From assembly GCA_022826825.1 (NCBI GenBank), contig JAJDUD010000012.1:62001-126000 (forward strand): a stretch of DNA of 64,000 nucleotides, given 5' to 3'. The position numbers and the translations under genes are program-made. Below, in pieces: positions 31,834 to 40,349 of the stretch (its first letter is position 1; every line of letters starts with the position of its first letter). The stretch is from Acidobacteriota bacterium. GTDB taxonomy: Bacteria; Acidobacteriota; Vicinamibacteria; Marinacidobacterales; Marinacidobacteraceae. The notes beneath the pieces are model-generated. The model did no database searches. It was not told where the DNA came from and saw only the letters and a list, made by a program, of their open reading frames with translations.

Positions 31834-34746
31834 TCAGAAGGTCAGACGGGCGGAGAGGCCGACGGTGCGGCCCTGGATCCACTCGATCGTTTCGCGGTAG
31901 GCGCCCCCGGCGCGCATGATGAAGTTCGTCTCGGACGCGTTGTTCAGCGCGTTGAACAGGTCGAACATGAACTGGATCTCCGCGGTGTCGCCGAGCTGGA
32001 GGCCCTTGTCAATCCGGAAGTCCAGAATCTGGACGTTGTCCGACCGGCGCTGGCCCAGGTTGTCGAGGAAGATCGTCTGCGTTCCGACGTTCGGCACGCC
32101 CACCGACAGCCTGGGGGCCCAGTTGAAGCCGCTGACGAGGCGCAAGGTTCCGGCCAGTCCTACGTCGTAGGGCAGCACGTACCGGCCCGCAGCCTTGAAC
32201 TGCCAGTTGGTCAGGTCCTGGATCAGCGGGATGAACCCGTACTGGTAGGTCGGGCCGACGCCGATGGGATCCGTGGTCAACGGGCTGTTGCTCTTGCTGG
32301 CGGGGTTACGGCCCTCGTGGCGCCACTGGTAGTCGAAGTAGGCGTTCCAGAAGAAGTTGTTCCGGAACCGCCGGTTAACCCCCAGCGAAACCGTCGTCCA
32401 GTTGAAAGCGGCAAGATCGTCCGGCCAGTTCGTGTATTCGTTCCGGCTCGTCTCGGCACCGTCCGCAAGACCGCTCACGGTGATGCCGGTACCCCCGAAG
32501 CCCGCGCTGTCGCAAGCCGCAGGACACGCCACTGTCTGGGTGTTGGTAAGGGTCCCGATGCGGGCGACGTTGAGGTGACCGAAGGCGCCGTTCTGCCGCT
32601 TGTGCACGAGCGAGGCGCGGAGGCCGAGGTCGTTGCCGACCTGATGCTCGACCGAGCCGCTCACCTCGTCCACGTAGGGCTGTACCAAGCCCGTATTGAT
32701 GGGACTCCCGGTAGGAGGCTGGCTGAAGTCAGCTCCGAGTCCGGCGCCGGTGCTGCCATCAAGGAGGGTGCCGAGTTCGTTCACCCCGTCGAAGAGCCCG
32801 TTCCGGTTCTGGTCCAAGAACTCGTAGGTGACGTCCTTGTTGCCGCCCGGATTGGCGTCCGGCATGCCGGTGTTCATGTTGTGGTAGTAACGGCCCCAGT
32901 AGCCCTTCAGGACCGAACGCCCTTCCCCGGTGAGATCGAAGGTGAAGCCGACCCGCGGAGCGAGGTTCCACCAACTGATCAGATTGTCTGCAGCCGGAAT
33001 CTCGGCGCCGGGCCCGAACAGCAGAGGCAGTGCGCCGGCCACGTTGGCGTCAATGTCCGCGATCTCGCGGATGCAGCCGACGACGGCCGGACAGGTCCCG
33101 CCCGGAACATTGCTCGACGCGAGATAGCCCATCCGCTGACTGCCGAACCGAACGCCGGCGTTCACCGTCACCCGGTCGTTCAGCGTCCAGACGTCCTGGA
33201 CGTAGAAATCCATGTGGGTGTTCCGGTCCTGGTTGAAGTTCGGGAAGCTCTGGAAATGGATTTCGTTAACGTTGTGGGGGCGCGGCGGATCCTGGGCACT
33301 GTTGTCGAGATAGCGGACGGCGCCGGAGTTGGCGTTCCAGCCGAACTGCCGCTCGTCAATCTGCCAGTCCCAGCCAAACTTGAGGTCGTGGCTGCCGCTC
33401 TCCGTCGGCAGGTAGTAGTTGAACTGACCCGTCGTGTGCGGCTTCCAGCGGTTGAAGGTGAACGGCCGCCAGCCAGCGCCGGACCGTTCGCCGGTGCCCG
33501 CGTCCCACCGTGGTGGCTTCGTTGCGGGATCCACCGCGGGCGTCATCGGCCAGCCGAACCCGAAATGGTTCACCTGGATGTTGCTGTAGAGACGGTCGCT
33601 CCACACCCGCTGCCACTCGGCCTTGTGCAGCCACGACCACGAATCCTGGGCGAGGATGGACTCGGCCGGAATGGTGCGGGACAGACTGCGAAACGGTTTC
33701 TGTTTGAGTGACCAGTGGTGGAAAGTGATGAACTGGTCCCGGTCGGTGATCTGCCAGTTCGCCTTCACCGTGAACATGTCGAAGTCGCCGAGGTCGGTCG
33801 CGACGTCCTCCGGCACACCCGAGATGACCCGGTCGATGACGAACCGGTTGTAGGCGGCATAGAACCAGGCCTTGTCGCGAACGATCGGGCCCCCGAGGTC
33901 GATGTGCGCCTCGTAGAACTCGATCACCGGCGCCGAGGTGCCACCCCGGCTCGAAAGGTCGGAGGTGATGTTGTCGGCGATCATGTCCGGCGGCTCGTAG
34001 GCGAAGTGCTCGGTCCCGGAGAAGTCGTTACCGCCGCTCTTCCACACCGCGTTCACCGTCGCGCCCGGGGTGTTCGACTCCACGTCGGCGCCCTGCGCCG
34101 ACACCTGGAACTCGCCGATCGCGTAGAAGTCGTAGTAGCCCCCCGCACCGCCGGTGCCCTCGGTGGTGTTCACGCCGTCGTTGATGATCCGGTTCTGTCC
34201 CCGGACCCCGAAGGTCTCGTAACCGGACTGCTGGCTCTTGTGGGACCCGCCCACGTCGTAGCCGCGCATCCGCACGCCGGGACTCTGCTGGAGGACCGCC
34301 CACATGTCGGTGGCCGACGGGACGTCTTCGAGCTGGGTGGTGTCGAAGCTCGCCGATACGCCGGTGGTCTTCACGTCCACCACCGGAGATTCACCGGTCA
34401 CGGTGACGGTCTCGGCGACGGTCGCGATGTCCATCATGGCGTTCACTTCGAAGGTCGAACCACCAACCACGATGACCTCCTCGAAGACGACGGTCTGGAA
34501 GCCGCCGAGTTCGAAGGTCAGGTTGTAGCTGCCCGCGACAAGCTGCGCGAACCGGTAGGAACCGTCCACGTCGGTGGTCGCGGAGCGAGGGGCGACGAGC
34601 TCTTCGGACTCCAGGGTAACCGTCACTCCGGGGAGGACGAGGCCCTGGGCGTCGTTCGCGGCGCCCTCGAGGCGTCCGTAGATCTGCTGGGACAGGGCCG
34701 CACTCGGCCACGCCACCAGCAGCGTAAAGAGAATGAGTTTTCTCAT
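31834..34746 (-). CDS. Oar-like TonB-dependent receptor
   Basis: A 970-residue outer-membrane protein. A signal peptide (MRKLILFTLLVAWPSAALSQ) precedes a carboxypeptidase-regulatory-like domain (~22-105; LVLPGVTVTLESEELVAPRS, DGSYRFAQLVAGSYNLTFEL), the ETVTVTGESPVVDV plug entry, FGVRGQNRIINDGVNTTEGT, and a large barrel ending SARLTF. Receptors of this sort (also called OmpA-related or Oar-like) are numerous in Acidobacteriota and are usually inferred to import oligosaccharides or peptides. AAAGGAG 10 nt upstream supports ATG 34746. No SusD partner is nearby; the degenerate sigma-54-type gene downstream may share its transcript. Confidence 0.88.
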   Translation of the reverse strand: MRKLILFTLLVAWPSAALSQQIYGRLEGAANDAQGLVLPGVTVTLESEELVAPRSATTDVDGSYRFAQLVAGSYNLTFELGGFQTVVFEEVIVVGGSTFEVNAMMDIATVAETVTVTGESPVVDVKTTGVSASFDTTQLEDVPSATDMWAVLQQSPGVRMRGYDVGGSHKSQQSGYETFGVRGQNRIINDGVNTTEGTGGAGGYYDFYAIGEFQVSAQGADVESNTPGATVNAVWKSGGNDFSGTEHFAYEPPDMIADNITSDLSSRGGTSAPVIEFYEAHIDLGGPIVRDKAWFYAAYNRFVIDRVISGVPEDVATDLGDFDMFTVKANWQITDRDQFITFHHWSLKQKPFRSLSRTIPAESILAQDSWSWLHKAEWQRVWSDRLYSNIQVNHFGFGWPMTPAVDPATKPPRWDAGTGERSGAGWRPFTFNRWKPHTTGQFNYYLPTESGSHDLKFGWDWQIDERQFGWNANSGAVRYLDNSAQDPPRPHNVNEIHFQSFPNFNQDRNTHMDFYVQDVWTLNDRVTVNAGVRFGSQRMGYLASSNVPGGTCPAVVGCIREIADIDANVAGALPLLFGPGAEIPAADNLISWWNLAPRVGFTFDLTGEGRSVLKGYWGRYYHNMNTGMPDANPGGNKDVTYEFLDQNRNGLFDGVNELGTLLDGSTGAGLGADFSQPPTGSPINTGLVQPYVDEVSGSVEHQVGNDLGLRASLVHKRQNGAFGHLNVARIGTLTNTQTVACPAACDSAGFGGTGITVSGLADGAETSRNEYTNWPDDLAAFNWTTVSLGVNRRFRNNFFWNAYFDYQWRHEGRNPASKSNSPLTTDPIGVGPTYQYGFIPLIQDLTNWQFKAAGRYVLPYDVGLAGTLRLVSGFNWAPRLSVGVPNVGTQTIFLDNLGQRRSDNVQILDFRIDKGLQLGDTAEIQFMFDLFNALNNASETNFIMRAGGAYRETIEWIQGRTVGLSARLTF

Positions 34747-35749
34747 GGGTTCTGGTACTCCTTTGGAGCGATACTCAGAGTCGGAAATGGCCGCGGCGCG
34801 GCCGGACAGCAAGAAGCAAGGCGCCGCGGACCGAGGTTTCGGGCGGCGGTGAAAGCGGACGACCGCGCGAACGGTCGGGATCGGAACCGCCGGTGTGACG
34901 CGGTTTCCACCCCCGTTGATCCGAGGTTCCCTGGAATCCGGGCTTCACTCAACAGGAACTCCGGGCCACGGACGTGCGCTGGGATGTGCATCGGTTCGGT
35001 TCGCCTCCCGGCGCCGCGGTCACGTTGCCCGTCCGGGGAACGAAGTCGCCGTCGCACCGCCAGACTGCGCCCGATCAGGACGCACCCTCACCAGAGCGAC
35101 CGGGGGAATCAGGACTCTACGAACGGGGCAAGTGCTGGGGTAGATACACCTCGTGTTTTTCTTTACACACACTTAGGACCTGTACCCGCCGGTTCCGCCC
35201 CGGGCTCCGCGTACCGAATCCGCTCCGGCGCCGGTCCTGCTATCCGTTCACGACGCGCCGGCGTCATCTGGTGCGGTGTGCCGGGAATCGCACGGCATTG
35301 GAGCGGCGATGCATCCCGGCTCGCCCCCCACCGGGAGAAATGCCCATGATCGCGTCCTCCCGCACACCCCCCCGTCATGAAAAAGGCGGAAACGGCTTGG
35401 AACGCCGACCTCTGGTCGGCACAGCGGGCCGAAGGCCCGCGGGTGACGTGCCGCTATTCGCCCTGGGCGACAGAAACTCGGGAGCGTCTCCTACGCCCAG
35501 TTGCACCGCGAGAAAACCATCCCGCAGCTCGGCGTCGTGCCGTGCGCTGCACGGTCGCGGAGCGCGGTGCCGACTGGAGGCCAGTTCTCCCGGTGGGGGC
35601 CGGCGTTCCAAGCCGGCGGCGCCATCAAGGCGCTTGGCCGACCCGCCGGACTGCATTTTCGCAGCAACTGACTGGCGCTCCTCGCCGTCCCCGTCATCGG
35701 GCGGGACTGCATTTCACAGCGACCGGCCGGATCGGCGCTCACGTGAGTT
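34747..35749. repeat. Long intergenic region; second half is dispersed repeat (copy B)
   Basis: No credible gene lies here. The half next to the receptor (34747-35260) is featureless except for an AT-rich patch (35153-35172). From about 35262 to 35749 it is a repeat homologous to 56790-57290: GGCATTGGAGCGGCGATGCA, CCCACCGGGAGAAATG, CATGATCGCGTCCTCCC, GCTTGGAACGCCGACC, AACCATCCCGCAGCTCGG, GCGCTTGGCCGACCCGC and GCATTTTCGCAGC. Stem pairs include CCGACC (35405-35410)/GGTCGG (35414-35419) and GCGGGCC (35424-35430)/GGCCCGC (35434-35440). Confidence 0.8.
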
Positions 35750-37219
35750 TCACCACCCCCCTGCCAGCGCCGCCGCGATCTTGCCGATGCCTTCGGCGAT
35801 CAGCGACTCGTCGATTGCCGAGTAGCCCAGCCGGATGTGGTTGCGGTTCCGGCGTTCGTCCGAAAAGGTGAAGCCGCCGGTCTCGAAATAGACGCCCTCG
35901 GCCGCCACCCGCTTGGCGAGAAAGCCCGCGTCCGCCCCCTCCGGCAACCGCAGCCAGATGCTGCCGCCGCCGTATTCCGGTGGCGTCGAGGCGCCCGGAA
36001 AATGCCGATCCAGCGCCCGGTGCATCGTCGCGCAGCGTTCCTTGTAGACGGCGGTGATCCTGGCGACGAACCGGTCGAAGTACCCGCGCTGCATGAACAG
36101 CGCCACGCTCTTCTGGTTGTTCACCGCCGGATGGCGCACGAAGTGGTGGCGGAGCGCCCGCGCCTCGCGAATGAACTCGGGGTGCGCCACCAGATAGCCG
36201 ATGCGCAGCCCCGGCAGCAGCGACTGCGAGAGCGAGCCCGTATAGACGACGTTGCCCCAGCCATCGAGGCTCTTCAGCGCCGCCGGTGGTGTCCGGTTGA
36301 AGCTGATGTCCGCCTCGTAGTCATCCTCGATCACGAACTGCCGGTTGCAGTGGGTCCGCTCCAGCAGCGCGAGCTTGCGCTCCGGCGGCATCGTTACCGT
36401 CGTCGGGAACTGGTGGCTGGGCGTCACGAACAGACACCGGCAACGGTCGATGTCGTCCGACAGCATCAGTCCCGCACCGTCGATGGGAAGCCGCTCCACC
36501 GCGATCCCCTCGATCCGGGCCATGTTGATCACGTCCGGATAGCCCGGGTCCTCGACGCCCAGGGTTTCGCCCGCCGACACCAGGAGCCGGAGCGCCAGAT
36601 GGCGCGCCTGCTGGCCGCCCACCGTCACCAGCACCTGGTCCGGACGCGCCACGATCCCCCGCTTCGCGAGCACGCGCTGGATGATCTGCTCGACCAGCAT
36701 CTCGTCATCGACCGAGGAGTAGTCCGTCGCCCAGTTTTCCAGCTCGAACCGGTTCATGGAGTCACGCACGCAGTCGCGCCATTGTTCGATCGGAAACAGC
36801 GACGGATCGATCACCCCGCAAACGAAGGGATAGCGGTAGCGCGCCAGGCAGTCCGCGGGCTTCACCACGCGCGGGAGATTGAAGCTGCGCCCCCGGAAGA
36901 ACGCCGTGTAGTCCAACTCCTCCTCCGGCGCGTCGACCCCGCCGGTCAGCTCCGGATCGAGCGCCTCGCCCGCGGCTGGCAGGACCGACGGGTTCACGAA
37001 GAAGCCCGCACCCTTCCTGACCTCGACGAACCCGTCGAGCCGCAGCCAGTCATAGGCGAGCGACACCGTGGTCACGCTCACCCCCAGTTCCCTCGAGAGC
37101 TGGCGGATCGACGGCAGCGGCCGGTTCAGCGCGTACAGGCGATTCACGATACCGATCGCCAACTGGCGACGGATCTGCTTTTGCAGCGTCTCCGGGGACT
37201 CGCGGTCAACCGCGATCAT
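35750..37219 (-). CDS. MocR-type GntR/aminotransferase-fold regulator lacking the PLP lysine
   Basis: About 489 residues. The N-terminal GntR winged helix (PLPSIRQLSRELGVSVTTVS, LAYDWLRLDGFVEVRKGAGF) is fused to a fold-type I aminotransferase domain (LVTVGGQQARHLALRLLVSA, VEDPGYPDVINMARIEGIAV, FVTPSHQFPTTVTMPPERKL, VIEDDYEADISF). The position that normally holds the PLP-binding Lys is Gln: YTGSLSQSLLPGLRIGYL, codon CAG at 36224-36226, residue 336 counted from GTG 37231. MocR regulators sense PLP or an amino-compound aldimine, so this one may bind PLP non-covalently or not at all. ATG 37219 is preferred to GTG 37231; neither has a strong ribosome-binding site. No target operon is obvious. Confidence 0.85.
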   Translation of the reverse strand: MIAVDRESPETLQKQIRRQLAIGIVNRLYALNRPLPSIRQLSRELGVSVTTVSLAYDWLRLDGFVEVRKGAGFFVNPSVLPAAGEALDPELTGGVDAPEEELDYTAFFRGRSFNLPRVVKPADCLARYRYPFVCGVIDPSLFPIEQWRDCVRDSMNRFELENWATDYSSVDDEMLVEQIIQRVLAKRGIVARPDQVLVTVGGQQARHLALRLLVSAGETLGVEDPGYPDVINMARIEGIAVERLPIDGAGLMLSDDIDRCRCLFVTPSHQFPTTVTMPPERKLALLERTHCNRQFVIEDDYEADISFNRTPPAALKSLDGWGNVVYTGSLSQSLLPGLRIGYLVAHPEFIREARALRHHFVRHPAVNNQKSVALFMQRGYFDRFVARITAVYKERCATMHRALDRHFPGASTPPEYGGGSIWLRLPEGADAGFLAKRVAAEGVYFETGGFTFSDERRNRNHIRLGYSAIDESLIAEGIGKIAAALAGGW

Positions 37220-37231
37220 GTTCTCATACAC

Positions 37232-37614
37232 CGGCGAACAATCCCGCTGCCGACGGACGCGTCAGGCGGGAGTGCCGGGACTCGCGCCGTCGTCGCCGTA
37301 TGCGGTCCACCCACCGCTGCGCGGAGGTCGGGAGCACGGACACCCGTGCCCTTACCCGATCCGCGCCTGCGCCCTTCCAACGCAGTGCCTTTCGACCCAT
37401 GCCCCGAAAGGTAAGCAATGGCCGGACCCGCGAGTAGAGACAGTTGGGAGCCTCTTATCGTGACAGTCGGGGGCTTCCATCGTCTCGCCCGGCCGTGGCC
37501 GCGGCCATCCGAGGGCGGCCGGAACCATCCCCGGGTGGCGATCAAGCTCGGCGGGCTCGCACCAGGGAAGATCGCCGCTCTCCGGCGCGGCAGGGGGAAA
37601 TGGCCCCGATCTTT
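37232..37614. other. Intergenic spacer without recognisable gene
   Basis: About 380 bp upstream of the MocR-type gene (reading left) and of the VapBC-like pair (reading right). It must contain the divergent promoters of both, but I see no convincing -35/-10 pair, repeat or small ORF in it. It lacks the CGTTCCAAGCCG repeat signature found in other gaps. Confidence 0.5.
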
Positions 37615-37641
37615 CCTTACTTTGCTAGACTATTCGTAAGG
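37615..37641 (+). promoter_or_regulatory. Inverted repeat, probable operator of the VapBC-like pair
   Basis: CCTTAC (37615-37620) and GTAAGG (37636-37641) are perfect inverted arms flanking an AT-rich spacer that contains TAGACT (37626-37631), a plausible -10 element. AbrB/MazE-fold antitoxins bind such palindromes over their own promoter. The arm on the right also supplies AAGG, which may serve as ribosome-binding site for ATG 37659. Confidence 0.5.
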
Positions 37642-37658
37642 CAACTCGAAACTCGCCA

Positions 37659-37901
37659 ATGCTCGTGAAAGTCACGTCGAAGCGCCAGGTGACCTTCCCG
37701 GCGCGTGTACTCGACGCGTTGGGAGCGAGACCGGGCGACCGGCTCCTGCTGGAGGAAACCCCGGACGGCTTCCTCCTCTGCCCACGGCGCATCGACGCCG
37801 GCCGCCTGGCTCCGCTTCGCAAGAAGCTCCAGCGCGGTCATGGGAGTTTCGACATCCACGCCTTCCGCGAACAACCCCATGACCCGTCGCTTCGGGATTG
37901 A
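37659..37901 (+). CDS. AbrB/SpoVT-fold antitoxin (VapB-like)
   Basis: An 80-residue protein with the swapped-hairpin AbrB/MazE DNA-binding signature at its N-terminus (VKVTSKRQVTFPARVLDALG, ARPGDRLLLEETPDGFLLCP) and a basic C-terminal tail (LAPLRKKLQRGHGSFDIHAF) that would wrap the toxin. The length is normal for VapB-type antitoxins. It overlaps the start of the PIN-domain gene by 23 bp, and an inverted repeat sits in its promoter, as expected for an autoregulated toxin-antitoxin operon. Confidence 0.88.
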   Translation: MLVKVTSKRQVTFPARVLDALGARPGDRLLLEETPDGFLLCPRRIDAGRLAPLRKKLQRGHGSFDIHAFREQPHDPSLRD

Positions 37902-38277
37902 CACCTCCGTTCTCGTCAGGCTGCTGACCGGAGATCCGCCGGCGGATTTCGACCGCTGCGCGGCCGCTCTCCGGCGCCTGATCGAGGCCGGGGACGCAGT
38001 GATGCTGGCGTCGAATCAGGTCATCGGTGAGGCGTACATCGCGGTCCAGCACCACTACGGCGTATCGCGGGCCGATGCTCGCGCGGGCCTGCTGGATGTG
38101 CTGCGGAGCGGTCTCGTAGGACCCCTGAACGGACGTCCCGTGTTGACGGCAATTGAAGCGTCCGACTCTCCCGGGCTCATGGATCGGCTGATCGCTGACG
38201 ACTACGCGGGCAGCTCGCTCGAGGTGCTCACGCTGGATCGCCGGATGGCGTCCCTCCCCGGCACCCGGTTGTTGTAG
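37879..38277 (+). CDS. PIN-domain ribonuclease toxin (VapC-like)
   Basis: A 132-residue PIN-domain protein. Acidic metal-binding residues appear in order: Asp in RRFGIDTSVLVRLLTG, Glu in ASNQVIGEAYIAVQHH, Asp near DSPGLMDRLIADDYAG, and Asp in LTLDRRM. VapC toxins cleave tRNA or rRNA when freed from the antitoxin. The start ATG 37879 lies inside the antitoxin gene, so the two are translationally coupled. A PP2C phosphatase gene follows after only 9 bp, suggesting a three-gene transcript. Confidence 0.87.
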   Translation: MTRRFGIDTSVLVRLLTGDPPADFDRCAAALRRLIEAGDAVMLASNQVIGEAYIAVQHHYGVSRADARAGLLDVLRSGLVGPLNGRPVLTAIEASDSPGLMDRLIADDYAGSSLEVLTLDRRMASLPGTRLL

Positions 38278-38286
38278 GCGGTTTCG

Positions 38287-39045
38287 ATGGCTCCGGACCT
38301 CCAATACGGCGGGGCGGCGACCATCGGGGCTCGGCGCCGTCAGGAGGACGCCTGGGGGACACGCCTGCTCCCACCGGACGAAGCCGGTGTCCGTCTGTTG
38401 GCGCTCGTCGCGGACGGTCTGGGCGGGCACCCCGCCGGCGACGAGGCGAGCCGGATCGCCTGCCAGGCCTTTCTGGAGGCGGGAAGCGGCGGGTCCGGCT
38501 CTCCGCGCGAATGTCTGCGGCGGGCTCTGGAAACCGCAAACCGGCAGATGCGGGAGGCGGTGGAGGCGTCACCTGAACTCGGAGGCATGGGCACCACGCT
38601 GGTGGCCGCCCTCTTCCACACGGGCGGCTGCGATTGGCTGAGCGTGGGTGATTCCTTTCTGTTCCGCTACCGTGGCGGCCGGATACGACGCATCAACCCA
38701 CTCCACACCGTCGGGGCTGAACTGGACGAAATGGCGCGGCGCGGGGAGATCACCGCCGCCGAGGCTGCCTCGCACCCGGAAAGGCCGCTGATCACGAGTG
38801 TGATCCAAGGCGGGCCGATCGACGAGGTAGCCGAGGGAGGTCTGCCGCTGGCATCCGGCGATCTTGTCATCCTCGCCACCGACGGGGTGGAGACGCTGGG
38901 CGAGGACGGGATTGCGTCCGCGTGCGGCCGGCACGCGGCGCACGGAGCGGAAGACATCGCCCGGGCCATGACCCGCCGGATCGAGGAGATCGGGTCCTGG
39001 AATCAGGACAACGCAACGGTGGTGGTCGTCCGGACGCCGCCATGA
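38287..39045 (+). CDS. PP2C-family protein serine/threonine phosphatase
   Basis: A 252-residue soluble protein with the PP2C/Stp motif series: RRRQEDAWG near residue 16-24 (metal-site Glu-Asp), ALVADGLGGHPAGDEASRIA (DG metal site, 39-58), GGMGTTLVAALF, WLSVGDSFLFRYRGGRIRRI, LVILATDGVETL, and the final WNQDNATVVVV with its metal-binding Asp. This is a complete single-domain phosphatase of the bacterial signalling type, acting on phospho-Ser/Thr. No kinase gene is in the window. It starts 9 bp after the PIN toxin stop, so it may be read from the toxin-antitoxin promoter. Confidence 0.9.
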   Translation: MAPDLQYGGAATIGARRRQEDAWGTRLLPPDEAGVRLLALVADGLGGHPAGDEASRIACQAFLEAGSGGSGSPRECLRRALETANRQMREAVEASPELGGMGTTLVAALFHTGGCDWLSVGDSFLFRYRGGRIRRINPLHTVGAELDEMARRGEITAAEAASHPERPLITSVIQGGPIDEVAEGGLPLASGDLVILATDGVETLGEDGIASACGRHAAHGAEDIARAMTRRIEEIGSWNQDNATVVVVRTPP

Positions 39046-39090
39046 CGGAGGTCTCCAGACAGCAAGGCTGACACTCACGTGTCTGAAATA

Positions 39091-39121
39091 TTCAAATGTC
39101 ACTTGAAAATAACATGATAAT
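39091..39121 (+). promoter_or_regulatory. AT-rich promoter with a 17-bp near-palindrome
   Basis: TTCAAATGTCACTTGAA at 39091-39107 is a near-perfect palindrome (mismatches only at one symmetric pair and the centre). It is followed by GATAAT at 39116-39121, a plausible -10 box ten bases before the GTG start of the ATPase gene. The AT content contrasts strongly with the surroundings. It is probably a promoter overlapped by a repressor site; the binding protein is unknown. Confidence 0.45.
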
Positions 39122-39130
39122 CTCAACCAT

Positions 39131-40288
39131 GTGTTCCCGAGATCCCTGAAACTGCCGCCCTCCGGGGGCCGTACGTTCTTCCTCTGGGGGCCGCGTCAGG
39201 TCGGGAAGACAACCCTGCTGCGGCAGACCTATCCCGACGCCTTGTGGATTGACCTGCTGAAGGCGGACGAGTTCCGCCGCTACGCCACGCGGCCGGAAGC
39301 GCTGCGGCTGTCCCTTCAGGCGGAGGGCGCCGGTCCGTTCCGGCGGGTCGTGGTGGACGAGATCATGAAGGTTCCGGCGCTCCTCGACGAGGTCCACTGG
39401 ATGATCGAGAACCTGGATGTCCGGTTCGCGCTCTGCGCGTCGAGCGCGCGCAAGGTGCGACGCGGGGCCGCCAGCCTGCTGGGCGGCCGCGCTCTCCGGT
39501 TCGAACTGCGCGGACTCACCTCCGCCGAACTCCGAGCGGACTTCGACATCCACCGCATCGTCAACTGCGGTTTCCTTCCCCGGCCCTACCAGGATCCGGA
39601 GCCCGGCGAACTGCTCGAGTCCTACATTGCCGATTACCTCAAGGAAGAGATCGCGGCGGAGGGACTCGTGCGCAACCTCCCCATCTTCGCGGATTTCCTG
39701 GAGGCCGCCGCGCTCGCGGACACCGAGATGGTCCGCTTCTCGAACGTGGCGCAGGACTGCGGGGTCAGCAGCCAGACCGTACGGGCCTACTACGAGATTC
39801 TGGAGGACACCCTGCTCGGCCGCTGGCTTCCCGCCTGGCGGAAGCGGCCGAAGCGCCGGGTAGCCCGAACGCCCAAGTTCTACTTCTCCGATGTGGGCGT
39901 GGTGAACCGGCTCGCCCGGCGCGGCGAACTCTCCGCGGGCTCCGAACTCTTCGGGAAGGCCTTCGAAAGCTGGCTCTTCCACGAGATCGGCGCGTACCTC
40001 GCCTACACGCGGTCGGAGGAGCGTCTTTCCTACTGGCGCCTCGCCGGGGGCGCCGAAGTGGACTTCATCGTCGGCGACATGCGGATCGCCATCGAGGCCA
40101 AGGGGGCGGCACGCATCGGGTCGCGGCACCTGAAGGGGCTTCGGACGCTCGCCCATGATCATCCGGAAGTTCAGCGGCGCATCGTCGTCTGCCTGGAACC
40201 GCGTCCCCTGAAGACCGACGACGGCATCGAGATCCTCCCGGTCCGCTGCTTTCTCGACCGACTGTGGGACGATGGGTTCGCGGTCTGA
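39131..40288 (+). CDS. AAA ATPase with C-terminal DUF4143 domain
   Basis: A 385-residue protein with an AAA_14-type ATPase and DUF4143. Walker A is FFLWGPRQVGKTTLLRQ (GPRQVGKT, 20-27), Walker B-like is RRVVVDEIMKVPALLDEVHW, followed by ALCASSARKVRRG and GRALRFELRGLTSAEL. The DUF4143 part has FSNVAQDCGVSSQTVRAYYE (winged-helix-like), ILEDTLLGRWLPAWRKRPKR, KFYFSDVGVVNRLARRG and VDFIVGDMRIAIEAKG, which resembles a PD-(D/E)xK nuclease core (EVDFIV…EAK). The function of this widespread family is unknown; mobility and defence roles have been suspected. The start is GTG because ATG 39114 and 39129 are out of frame. Confidence 0.85.
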   Translation: MFPRSLKLPPSGGRTFFLWGPRQVGKTTLLRQTYPDALWIDLLKADEFRRYATRPEALRLSLQAEGAGPFRRVVVDEIMKVPALLDEVHWMIENLDVRFALCASSARKVRRGAASLLGGRALRFELRGLTSAELRADFDIHRIVNCGFLPRPYQDPEPGELLESYIADYLKEEIAAEGLVRNLPIFADFLEAAALADTEMVRFSNVAQDCGVSSQTVRAYYEILEDTLLGRWLPAWRKRPKRRVARTPKFYFSDVGVVNRLARRGELSAGSELFGKAFESWLFHEIGAYLAYTRSEERLSYWRLAGGAEVDFIVGDMRIAIEAKGAARIGSRHLKGLRTLAHDHPEVQRRIVVCLEPRPLKTDDGIEILPVRCFLDRLWDDGFAV

Positions 40289-40349
40289 AACCGCAGCCGA
40301 CGGGGCGAGGCTTCTCCCGTCCCCCTGGCGCCTTGGGAGAGGGCTTGAC

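Noticed and set aside
34974-35871. Overlapping plus-strand frames in the gap before the MocR-type gene
   Set aside because: They run through repeat copy B and give low-complexity Arg/Ala/Pro peptides that recur wherever the repeat occurs.
39114-39150. ATG 39114 or ATG 39129 as start of the DUF4143 ATPase
   Set aside because: Both are out of frame with the ATPase; the family-like N-terminus (FPRSLKLPPSGGRTFFLWGP) begins at GTG 39131.
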